The notes under the pieces were generated by a model. That model saw only the letters and a program-made list of their open reading frames with translations. It did no database searches and was not told where the DNA came from. From Schistosoma mansoni (lineage: Eukaryota; Platyhelminthes; Trematoda; Strigeidida; Schistosomatidae): 64,000 nucleotides of DNA. A program made the translations under genes and the position numbers. Where the stretch lies: positions 18,744,435 through 18,808,434 of the forward strand of contig NC_031495.1 in the NCBI RefSeq assembly GCF_000237925.1, written 5' to 3'. Below, in pieces: positions 1 to 12,200 of the stretch; position 1 is the first letter of the stretch, and the number at the start of each line of letters is the position of its first letter.

Positions 1-147
1 TCAAATTCAGCTTTCATATGTTCATACTTTTTGTTCAAATGTTTCTTACTGGTTATGATCATTGTCATCTTTTATAATGCGTTTTACGAGTCCACAATGC
101 AATGCACATTCTCTGAAATCTAGTCATTTTTCCGAATAATTCAACAG

Positions 148-234
148 GAAATGAAATATTTGTGCCCAAATTTTGCCTCTTATCACAAAAAGAACCCACT
201 AAACTATGTGAGGCTGGTATTTCTTACCCTATAG
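148..234 (+). CDS. ITPK1: ITPK1-like exon (first in window)
   Basis: Acceptor CAACAG before 148 and donor GTAAGT after 234. It starts with two bases of a split codon, then reads NEIFVPKFCLLSQKEPTKLC and on to GISYPI, matching the segment before the CKTRVAHG motif in vertebrate ITPK1. It ends with one base of the next codon, which fits the following exon. Confidence 0.8.
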   Translation, partial: EMKYLCPNFASYHKKNPLNYVRLVFLTL

Positions 235-3200
235 GTAAGTGAAATATTTCTTAGATGCACAGTCATTATTACCAGTCATAGTGTTTGCTTACTTTGTAAC
301 CATTGAAGTTTTATTTGCGATACTGCAAGACATTGTGCAGTATAACATTAATTTTTCATGAGTGTTTTGAATGTTCAGGGAAATTATTTACTTCTTGTTT
401 AGGAGTAGTCATGTGAAAGTTTAATATTAGTTTAGTAATCAATATCCGTAATACATATTAATCCAGTCTAGAGTTAGCTATTCCCTCCTTTTTGTATAAA
501 AGAATTTTCACGTAGTTTTCATTGTCAGTGCTATCCAATTTCGCCTTGACCTCTTAATACCACTTTTCAGATAAAATTATCGCATTTAGACACTGATGGC
601 GTCCTTTTTATATATTAATAAAATTCACTGAAAAATAGTTGTTTCTTGGATACTTGGCCACAGTTTTCAGTGAGATAATTCATTACTATTGCGATCTGAC
701 TAATAAAAGCAACTACTTATAAGACAACTTTCTGAATGCTAATGCCCGTCCATCTTGGTTCATTTGTTTCTAGATCATGTAGAAAGGGTCTCAGCCATAA
801 TTCACAAATTCCCATTTTAAGGAAGTTTCATTTTCCCCTCCTCATTTCACTGTTAAATTACAGCAACTCAAATTTTGAGATTCGGTTACAAGTCTAGAGT
901 TATCCTAATTATGAAAACCTCAAATGTGCTTTTTCGACTCTTTAAAATGTATAAAATTTATCAAAACTTTCGTTTAATATTTTTGTCCTTCTCGAGCTTT
1001 CAGTCTGATCGTAGTAAGAAGTGTTTCTAGAAAGAGAATTCGTATGTAAACTTGCTTCCTCTATGTTGCAGTCATTTATATTAAACCTGTGTGGTCACGC
1101 AACATTCGGAAACAACCATTTTTGTTTATAAAATCAAGAATATTTACAAAACTTGTCTTATTCGGTCGTTTTTGTTTTCGTAACATAACCGTGACCATAA
1201 CAACAACTCTCTTAAGCAGAACTAGTTATGCAATGCTTTGACTTGTGTAGAGGATGTATATGTTACCAATGGCGTGTATGATTCCATTTCAAATGTGTGG
1301 CTTTTCAGACATATGGACATTAATGTTGGATGTGCTGTCGAACTTTTACTGGGTAAAATGATCCCTCAAAAATGTACCATATCCTGTGATATTTAGTTAT
1401 CAACCAACACATTAAATTTTAGGTGTCACCATCTTTACTTACGTAGATTTATTATTTTTGTTAGGAGGACATCCTGGCAGTACTCTTGTCATATGATTTA
1501 CCAATCAGAACTATGATGTACTTCAGGGGAGAGAGGAAAATGAACATAAGTACCTCTTTCTTAGGATGCGCTTCCGTTGTATGCTAAACAGCAACTTCCT
1601 GTTGTTTTGCATACGAAACAACGACTAGATGTGAAAGATCTTTGTTAAATGCGAAAAAATGGAGTTCCAGTTAGTAACTTATTGGTTTGTGAATTTTTAG
1701 TAAGTCTCTATTATCATTGTAAGGTCTTGTAACCTTCAAGATTTACGATCCGCTAACATTGTTTAGATTAATTCTGTCTGTACAGCGTGATTTGTAAAAT
1801 TTCTCTGGAGTTAGAATTAGTTATTACCACAGGATTATGCCTTTCTTTATTCGTTTAAGTGTTGACTTGTTTTTCTTCCACAAGTTATACAATCTGAGTT
1901 CAGCTTGATAGTGAAATATGGTAGAACGTTGAACAATTCACGAGAAATTCAGTTTTGACTTCTTAATAAATACTATGTTGTTTAAAAAGTATTTCATTCC
2001 ATAAATTTTGAAAGTGAAGTAAGAATACGGAGTTGGTTTTAGAGTTGTGCTAAGGACAGTCATGATTTTGGTAGCAAACAAGTCAAATGTCACAGGATTG
2101 GCCTTAAAATGTTTTCAGACTTATACAGAAATAAATCATCAGGGTTGAATTTTTAGGTTTTTAGAAGACTCAACCGTCAAGGAATTTGAGCCTTCTTCGT
2201 GTCTTTAAAAACAATTAGTTCACACGTAGAGCCTATTCCAGTTATAGTAATCCTTTGTGTATATTTATTGTCAGGGGTGGTGTGACAGTTTGGTATTCTT
2301 TCTATACCATAAAATATTTTTATCTTTTCGTATGTGTTATATCCTGTAACCTAACAATACGTGTAGACGACCTTCAGCAGCCAGTACGAGGGGGAATGAT
2401 ACTCTATGCTTGACGGTTGACCCAGTGCTAACTAGCTCTCAACGAAGAGGAAGAACGCAAAACCAATTATCTCCAGTCCAAGATCGTTAATATATTTCAG
2501 ACATTCATTTATATACACACAAAACCAAGCCACGCAGCAGACCAATTGAGTAGCAGTTTTAACACAAAGTAGCAACATTAGTAATAGGAAAAATGGAGTA
2601 CTGGGTATACAAATAATCGGTTCTAGTTTATGAGTAGAAAATGTTATAACAGCAAATTCAGTCAGTCAGTCAGCTACAACGTAGGACCAGGCACACATAT
2701 GCATCGGTCCAAGTTGCCATAACCTCGTTAGCACAACAAGATGAACACCAGATTCATAGAAATAGTTAATTTAGTGGTGGTAGTATATAAAGAAAGGTTG
2801 TATATAAGGATATAGTATAGGAAGGAAAAAAGTTATGAAACAATTCTAATCTTAAGGTCTAAGGGAAGATATTGAATACACCTACGCCATTGTAATCGAT
2901 TCTGAGCCATGTCGCCTAGAGTCTCCAACCATTGGTTACGATAGTCACGTGGACCCCAACCAGGTAGTCTGCATCTACCAACATGGCTCAGACTAGAAGT
3001 TAGTGACTTCAAGCACTGATGCCATGTTTTGGTTTGGCCGCCCCTAACTCTTTTCCAACCATCCCCTACACTAGTCAGCATAGCGCATTTTTATTAAGCA
3101 TTTTTATTTGCTTATTTTCGTAATACCCTAGTTCCAAGCTTTTATTTGAACCGTAATNNNNNNNNNNNNNNNNNNNNNNNNNNNNNNNNNNNNNNNNNNN

Positions 3201-6200
3201 NNNNNNNNNNNNNNNNNNNNNNNNNNNNNNNNNNNNNNNNNNNNNNNNNNNNNNNNNNNNNNNNNNNNNNNNNNNNNNNNNNNNNNNNNNNNNNNNNNNN
3301 NNNNNNNNNNNNNNNNNNNNNNNNNNNNNNNNNNNNNNNNNNNNNNNNNNNNNNNNNCGGTTCAAATAAAAGCTTGGAACTAGGGTAATACGAAAATAAG
3401 CAAACCAAAATGCTTAATAAAAATGCGACCAATGTGTTTAAATAAAATCGTAGAAAAATAGCTTCGAAAGTTTTTACCTCGTAGTTAAATCATCCCTTAC
3501 AATAGTACGGTTTTAATTATCAATTATTTCGTTGATCGTCTTATATTTCCACATAAAATCAATCGAAAATTAAATGTGATCAAGGTGTATTTTGCGCATG
3601 TACTATATATTTTGTATCGCTGTCTTTCAATTTCATTCTTAGGTGGTCATTAATGTTAAAATGATAGGATGAAAACGTGTACGTACTAGAATTAGCCGTC
3701 ACGCTTGATAATCTTCCTCTTAGTAGTTTATAGATGATGTTGGTTGCACATAACGTCAAAAATAATACTAGAGTAATTCAACCAAGTAGGAAATACTTTG
3801 CCCCCAAATACCCTGGTACGGCCGAGAGTGGGGAGAGTCTACTCTCCCTCTCGAAATGCTCTCACATGGCCAGCGAATATATAGCCTCTGCCAGGGAAGT
3901 CCTACTCACTGCCTTCTCGTGGCATCACTGTTGTTTACGAAAGTGAGAGGACGAAAAGCGAATGTCCGGCGCTATAACTGGATTGGTGGACACGGAGGGT
4001 CCACCTAGGGGAGTTGGAAAACCCTGATTCCAAACCAATGGTGCATATGGGCTCCAGTGTCCTGATGGAACGAATGGCGGAAGAACCTGTCATTGGTCAA
4101 CGGCTACCATGGGACTGCATCTCCTCACGATGCTCCACTGCCTTGTGGATCAGACCTTTAGGTCAAAGGCTCGGGGTGTGGTCCCCTAAGAAAACCACCT
4201 GCTTCGGTTTGGGCACCCGGGCAGTATCACAGCCCACACACAAATGAATGAAATGATAAACTCTACTGACGATTCTATTCCTGCTCATATTATAAGCAAG
4301 ACAATTTACATTATTATTATTATTATTACTTACCATATCGCTAATTCACCCCCTTTTATCCCCAATTTGTGTAACCTTACTCTTCAACTTATGCAGCAGC
4401 TCGCTCTTGGTGGAAAATCTGTCCTATCTAAACGATCTCCAGTCACTGTCTGGTTGAAAGTGAATGCTTCCACCGATAATGAATACTGAGGCAGTCTTTC
4501 TGAAACCACGTACGCCGTTCAAGCTGGCTTCCTTCAACGTTCGCACACTAATGCAGATCGGACAACAGATAGGGCTGGCTATGTCTTTGGAAGGTCTTAA
4601 TATTGATGTTTGTTGTCTATCCGAGACCCGTATTCAAGACTCTAGTGAAGTACTACAAATCCGCTCTCCATCTGTCGCCTCGAAAAGCTTGTTCCACGTG
4701 CGCTTATCCGGGGACCCTGTGGCATCTTCGTCTGGTCTTGCTGGCGTTGGTGTCGCACTAAGCGCTAGGGCTGAGGCAGCACTAATCGATTGGATCCCCA
4801 TTAACAGTCGGTTATGTGCTGTTAGATTAGAAAGTTCCATCAAAGTGAGAAGAAATCAGCGTGAGAAACGATGTCTTTTCGTCATCTCCGCCTATGCCCC
4901 GACAGATTGCAGCCCGGATGCAATCAAGGATGAATTATACCACCAGTTAGCTGTTCTTCTCCAGAAAGCGCGTTCGACAGATATTGTAGTACTAGCCGGA
5001 GACTTGAATGCACAGGTCGGGCGTCTAGGCACAGAAGAGAGTCGTCTAGGCGGCCGATGGGGACTTGTTGGTCGCAGGACAGATAACGGGGACCGTTTGC
5101 TGCAACTGTGCACAGACCACAACCTGTTTCTGGCCAGCACTAACTTCCGGCACAGTCATCGCCGGTGTGCCACCTGGCGTCCTCCCTCTGCATCCCAAGC
5201 CTGGACTCAGATTGATCACATCGCGATCAGCTACCGCTGGCGTGGTTGTGTACAAGACTGCCGCTCCTTTTGGAGTACCTATCTGGAGTCTGATCATGCC
5301 CTGGTCTGCGCCAATCTCACCTTACTTTTCAGTGGCCGAAGGATTAACCACCACCAACGGATTGATATTAGTAAACTGGCTGCAACTTCTGTTGCAAGTA
5401 AGTATCGAGCGGAGCTAGCCTCTAGGCTAGCTACCACCCCACCGAAAAGTATAGATGAGCATTGGTTGCATCTTCACGACGCCATGAAAATGGCGAGTAA
5501 AGCCGCTTGCGGCTTTGCGAAACGTCCCGCTTACAAGCACTGGGTTTCTTCTGGCTCCTTACAACTGATGGAAGCCCGTCGGTCTACTCCGGGTGACCGT
5601 GAGTTTGACCACAAACGAAGGCTGTTACGTAATGAAATCGGGCAAAGCTTGCGTAAGGACCGGGAAGCCTGGTGGTCGGAGCGTGCTAATGAGATGGAAG
5701 CAGCAGCTGCATCTGGTAACTGCCGGAAGCTCTTCCAACTCATCCGAGCCACTGGCAGCAAGAAGTCTGGTGTGAGTGAAACAATCTACGAGGATGATGG
5801 GATGCCAATCACTAACATCTCCCGACGTCTTGGACGATGGGCGGAATTTTTCGAAGGGCAGTTCAACTGGCCTGCTGCTCCGGCAACATCAACCAGCTTG
5901 TCCTGCCCCTCATGGCCGGTGACGACTGTTCCACCAAACGATGCGGAAGTCCTCAAGGAACTCCAACTCTTGAAACGTTACAAATCACCTGGCCCAGATG
6001 ACTTACCTCCGGCTCTTTTTAAAGATGGTGGCGACTTTCTGACTAAGGAATTGACTGTGTTGTTTGAAAAGGTTTGGGAGCAAGAAAGTGTTCCAACATC
6101 ATGGAATGAGTCAATAGTCGTCCATATCTTTAAAAAGGGTTCACGTTGTTCCTGCAATAACTATCGGGGGATAAGTCTACTTTCGATTGCGTCCAAACTA

Positions 6201-9200
6201 TTGGCTTCTATCATTCTTCGTAGGTTGTTTAAAACCCGAGAACGATTGACTCGCGAGGAGCAGGCTGGTTTTCGTTCTGGTCGAGGATGCATTGATCACA
6301 TCTTCACCCTCCGCCAAATGTTAGAACACCGTCATACTTATCGCAGGCCAACAATCGTAGTGTTTCTTGATATCAGGGCGGCCTTCGATTCGTTGGACAG
6401 GACTGTTCTCTGGGATTGTCTATTGAAGAAGGGTGTGCCTGAGAAGTTCATTAACATCTTAAAGGCCCTGTATACGAACACATCAGGCAGAGTGAGGGCA
6501 TACAACCACCTTTCTCCCTTGTTCCATTCGAGCAGTGGGGTTAGGCAGGGTTGCCCGATCTCACCATTCCTCTTCAACTTTGCCATCGACGACATCCTGG
6601 AAACAGCTCTGGTGGATGTAAGTAATGGCGGTGTGGATCTGTTGCCTGGAGAACGACTTCTCGACCTTGAGTATGCGGATGATAATGTCTTACTGTGCGA
6701 TAATGCCCAAGGCATGCAATCAGCACTTAATCAGTTGGCAATCAGTGTCCGCAGGTACGGCATGTGCTTTGCACCCTCCAAGTGCAAAGTACTCCTACAA
6801 GACTGGCAGGATTCTAATCCTGTACTCACCCTGGATGGTGAGGAGATCGAAGTAGTTGAGAAGTTCGTGTATCTAGGTAGCTATATAAGTGCTGGTGGTG
6901 GCGTGAGTGATGAGATTGGTGCACGTATAATGAAAGCCAGAGCGGCTTATGCCAATCTGGGCCATCTTTGGCGCCTTCGTGATGTTAGTCTGGCTATAAA
7001 AGGTCGGATCTACAACGCGTCGGTGAGAGCAGTTTTGCTCTATGCTTGTGAAACCTGGCCTCTCCGAGTTGAGGATGTTAGACGTCTCTCTGTGTTCGAT
7101 CATCGTTGTCTCCGAAGGATTGCTGACATCCAGTGGCAACACCATGTTAGTAATGCAGAGGTTCGGCATCGTGTGTTCGGGCGCAGAGACGATAATTCAA
7201 TTGGTGTCACCATCTTGAAACACCGACTTCGGTGGCTTGGACATGTTTTACGAATGTCGTCCCAGAGACTTCCACGTCGTGCATTATTTGCCGACTCTGG
7301 GACTGGTTGGAAAAAGCGGAGAGGAGGTCAGTGTATGACATGGTGTCGTAGCATGAAAGAGAGCTGCAAAGGGCTAGCTTCTGTTGGACCTTCACGACTC
7401 CTTGGTTGGGGTCCGAGAGATGGTGCAACACAGTGGCTAGAGACGTTATCAGATATGGCTCAGAATAGAAGCCAGTGGCGATCCTGCTGCAACCTTCTTT
7501 TACTTTCTACATAAAGAATGGTTCTAACTTTCCTAACTGAAAGAGTCTTCTGGTTGTACATTTCAGTCCGCCTTATCTTTTCATCCCTTCTCTTCCTACT
7601 TTCATTATTTTGTGTGGCGCATATGTACCTGGTGCCCTTTTGTACCAATATATATGTGTTTAAAATAAAATAAATAAAATAAAGGAAATACTTTCCATAA
7701 TAAATGCGGAAAATTATCATCTGCTGATTGTTTTACAAGTGAATGAACGTCGAAGAAGCATACGCTTTTCTGCGGAGTAACGGTAAAAACCCACTAGTTT
7801 CTAATTTCCAGGATTTCACTAACTTTGAGTATGCTTACCTATTTCTGTATTCTGTGAACGTCGGTACTTTTCAATAGAAATCATCAGACGTAACTTCATC
7901 ACTAGTAATCCAAAGTGTCTAAATATAGTATGCTAAGCAGTTATCGGGATCTACAAATCTTAATGTGCTTACTGCTCGACTCAGTATGTCTTTGTCTTTT
8001 GTTTGTTAACTCATATTTTTACTTTTGAAACGTAAGTTCGGGTGCTGGATTTGCACAATGTCTCAGCTGTTTTCGCTTACAGTGATTGGTTAAAGAATTT
8101 TGGGCTGCTTGACCAGGATCCATTGGATAGTATCTATCATGTGGAAGTTGATATTAGGTTTATTGACTGTTCGTGATAGCATAATCACACCTGGTTTAAT
8201 GTTATAGAACACTATTATTTCTCACTCAAGGAAAGTGAGTCGACACAAGGAAAGTATCTGCGTAGTGGTGGAGAACCTTATCTAATTCTTAGTGCTTTGG
8301 AATATGACTAGAACTAAATCTACAAAGTCATAACTGATAGTACTCTCTCAATTGCAAGCGTTTCATCCCTTTATTTCTATCTAGGCTGATTTAATTTAAT
8401 ATTACATCATTCAGTTATTTTTTTATTTTGCCGACAATTTGAATTTATGGTATATTTAAACTTTGGTTTTCATCTATAGTTTGCAAGTCATTAATGGCTC
8501 ATGGAAAAGACAGTGTACATAAGGTACGTTGGTTTCATTCGGTACATTCAATTACTTCGATTTATCGGAGAATGCAATTCTCTGTTAAATTCCTGCTGAT
8601 TATGCTTTATTTAGCTCATAAAGTTAGATACCTTTAACCATTATATATATATATATATATATATATCACTACTAATTATGATAACTCGTGTAGAGAAGTT
8701 TTGAAAACAGGGGAATTATTGAAAAGTTCTTGGCTTTGTAAGCCAATGAATGAAATTCTTCTGTATGTTAATTTGACTCAGTTTACTAACTAATCTCACT
8801 TTATACACGTCAATGGTCAGTATCCACGAAATCTACTGTTATCTGGATGTGTTTAAAGAATAGGGAATTATCTTAAAATGTTAATCGTTTTCAAGCAGTT
8901 ATTACCGTTAAAAGCCACTTGATTCGTTACATCAATTGGCTTCCTTTTAACAGATTATACCATATTTTTGACGTATATACGTATGTTAGCACTAGTCTTT
9001 GAGTGTGCATTCTAATAATATTCTCCGGTAAACTAGGAAAATAAAAAAAATCAGATTTGTGGCTTATTACGTTCAAATGTCACTTAAAATACCAATTTTA
9101 AGTACAGAACTTCATCTAAACATATTTCTTATAAATATTTGTTGATCCATTTACTGACTTAGCGTTGGTACATGAAGACCGTCAATTTTTTTCGCAATCA

Positions 9201-12200
9201 CTAAATGCTTGAACCAAGTTTTGGATCATTTATGTATGATTCTTTTGAAGAAAGTCTTATTTAGAATGTATCTTAACTGCTCTTTTGAAATTGTCATACA
9301 ATATTTATTGTACTATAGTTTTAACCAGTTCACACCAGAAGACCAAACAGTATCAGATCAATCCAAAAATGATTTCTCAAGAATGAACGTATGTTTAGGG
9401 AACGAACTACAGCAGTTAATCTATTTCATGTTTTCTTGCTCAGTCAAACACATCTGTCGTATACAGATATTGTTGTCCAAACATTGAAAAGGAAGTCAAA
9501 AGAATCATCAGACAAAGTTTTCAGTCAGTAATTGATAAGTTGTCCTGAACTAACTCCAAGAACCTCCAAGGTCCATGGATAGAATTGATGCCCAGCCAAC
9601 CAACAACTTTATTTTAGGAAATATTACCCGATAGTGGCCATGTAGAATCTTCTAGTGGACATACGAAGATATTTTCTAAATGTCAAAGATCAAGTAATTA
9701 GGAATAGGGCTTCAAAAGGTTGTATTTTCCAAACTCATTGCTAACTTTTTTTATTACATCAAATATGGCGAGTTTCTGACTTTTAATTGTCTTCTTTTTG
9801 AATAATTCATCCTTTGCCATATCTTAAATTTTTATTTAAACATTATCTTGTCATTTCACTTGAATACTGACTTTTTGCATCACATATGGTTTGAGATTCT
9901 TAATTTTAATAGCTCGCTAAATATTTTACACTATAATAGAGATTATACATAGTAATATTGTTGAATATGGTTTAATATTAGTTGAGTAGTGTAATAATAG
10001 TATGATAATATAACTTCAAAATAAATCCTTATAAAACAAATTTATTTTCATTTTACTATCCAGTGGATATATACCTACAAATTAGACTTTAAATCAAATT
10101 GTATTTAATTGTTAGTGTTTCTGTTTCTGTTATTACACTTCTGAATGTTCAGTTATTTCAGTTTAAACTGTAAATGTTAGGATTCAAGCTGATATAGATA
10201 CGGTTTTCGTCAACAGTAAGTTTTCATTAAACTTGCTGAAACGATGAGAGAGATAATGACATGCTACTTCATTCAAGTAGTCATATATTTCAATCTTACA
10301 GAGAAAAAACGGTTAGTGAAATTAACAGATCAAAAAGAAGAAAAGAATGGGATAAATATGACGGAAATAGAGTAATATTTATCTTCTAAGTGTATGATTA
10401 GAAACAACGCTGCTATGCCGTTCTAGTCCGTTTCATCATGGCACTTTAGGACCTCATCCACTTTTTATTGCTTGCACATACATCCATCTCACTAAATATG
10501 TAGTTCTCCAGACTACTCAAATTTGGATAGTATGAATGTATAAGTTATCTGTATATCGTAGTCTAACTATTTTCAAGTTTCTTCCATCTATCTCAGTTTA
10601 TATTTTAAAAAAGCCTTTCAGAAAATGCTTGATTATACGTGTAAATGTATATACTCTCGAAAAAATTAAAACGGGTGAAACAAAACGCATTATCGCTTGT
10701 TTAAGAAGAAACAAGAATTATTGTATGTTTTTGGAATCCAGGTTTCACTCTTGTGACAGCCGCAACAACGAGACATATTAACTGAGCAAAGCGAAAAATA
10801 AATAATACGCACTACTAAGCTATGAGCCACGTTGTTTGTGTGCAAGATAATATTGTTCAATTTTACTAACTGAAATTGATTTTTCAATCTTGACATAGTT
10901 GTTAATCAATCGCAATTTAAAGCACTAGTTTTGCGTATTTTGAGTAACACCGTTTTTTTTTTACATTACTATTAACAAAAACAGACAGTGTCAGCTGATG
11001 ATTTTTTGTTCGAACATAGCCAAATTTATCATGAAAACACTTGGATTATAAATTTTGCTATGGATTATTACTGGTTGTGTTGTGATCGATCTATATTTCA
11101 GGATCGAATTTATCACAATGGAGGGTTTATCTGGTTTTATTACGACTCTTTTTCTTTAAGGATGTGTATTCATTTATGTATAATGGAGAAGATTTGTAGC
11201 TCAGGTGGATGATTTTGATGATGCTATAGTTTGTAAAAGTTTTTAATTTTTTCTCGTTTCCGCTCCCTGACAAAACTTGGTACTTGCTCTGAGTACTTAT
11301 CATACAGCGGTTTCAGCCATTACCTCAAGTCTTCACCAATTCAACTGAAAACAAACATCCTCGGCAAATTGGTAGAATGACTATCGACATGTATTATACT
11401 CGTGAATAGATAGCAATTCGAGTATCTTACTAGTATCATAGACTACAAAATGGGAAGTCCCAACAAAACTTCCTACACTTGTGGCGGTATAACTTGGCCA
11501 CACGCATATGACGCCTAACATTTTTGAAATGGTTTACACAATGCCACTTTGTCCCGAAGTATATCAATTCTAAAGCATCCACTTACAAATGAAAAGCACA
11601 AAACATGTAAAAATTAGTTTCTATTTGAAACTCAGAGCTTCTGGAAATGAGGAATTATGATATTTATCACACGAAATAGCATAACGGTTTCATGAAGAAG
11701 TTAGTGTACGAACTCTTTATGTAANNNNNNNNNNNNNNNNNNNNNNNNNNNNNNNNNNNNNNNNNNNNNNNNNNNNNNNNNNNNNNNNNNNNNNNNNNNN
11801 NNNNNNNNNNNNNNNNNNNNNNNNNNNNNNNNNNNNNNNNNNNNNNNNNNNNNNNNNNNNNNNNNNNNNNNNNNNNNNNNNNNNNNNNNNNNNNNNNNNN
11901 NNNNNNNNNNNNNNNNNNNNNNNNNNNNNNNNNNNNNNNNNNNNNNNNNNNNNNNNNNNNNNNNNNNNNNNNNNNNNNNNNNNNNNNNNNNNNNNNNNNN
12001 NNNNNNNNNNNNNNNNNNNNNNNNNNNNNNNNNNNNNNNNNNNNNNNNNNNNNNNNNNNNNNNNNNNNNNNNNNNNNNNNNNNNNNNNNNNNNNNNNNNN
12101 NNNNNNNNNNNNNNNNNNNNNNNNNNNNNNNNNNNNNNNNNNNNNNNNNNNNNACGACTCTTTTTCTTTAAGGATGTGTATTCATTTATGTATAATGGAG

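Larger units (their letters stand above)
3800..7682 (+). mobile_element. Full-length RTE-type LINE with target-site duplication
   Basis: A complete non-LTR retrotransposon of about 3.88 kb in an ITPK1 intron, same orientation as the gene. It is bounded by the 12-base duplication AGGAAATACTTT (3788-3799 and 7683-7694). The 5' region (3800-4463) is GC-richer than its surroundings and is shared with the short chimeric elements elsewhere in the window. One open frame (4464-7514) follows. The 3' end has the TGTGTGGCGCATATGTACC signature and an AAAATAAAATAAATAAAAT-like tail. The intact frame and perfect duplication point to a recent insertion. The RTE assignment rests on the single APE-RT frame and short A-rich tail; I cannot name the Repbase family with certainty. 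Confidence 0.9.

Noticed and set aside
3734-4247. Two short open frames before the LINE protein, considered as a LINE ORF1
   Set aside because: The same sequence in the short chimeric elements is not kept open; it is better read as a non-coding 5' region.
5065-5418. Open frame of 117 codons on the plus strand
   Set aside because: Lies in another frame inside the endonuclease part of the open LINE; no family features.
6338-6715. Open frame of 125 codons on the minus strand
   Set aside because: Antisense shadow of the LINE reverse transcriptase.
9209-9487. Open frame of 92 codons, considered as a missing ITPK1 exon
   Set aside because: No match to ITPK1 motifs; the exons at 8480-8523 and 14415-14574 join in phase without it.
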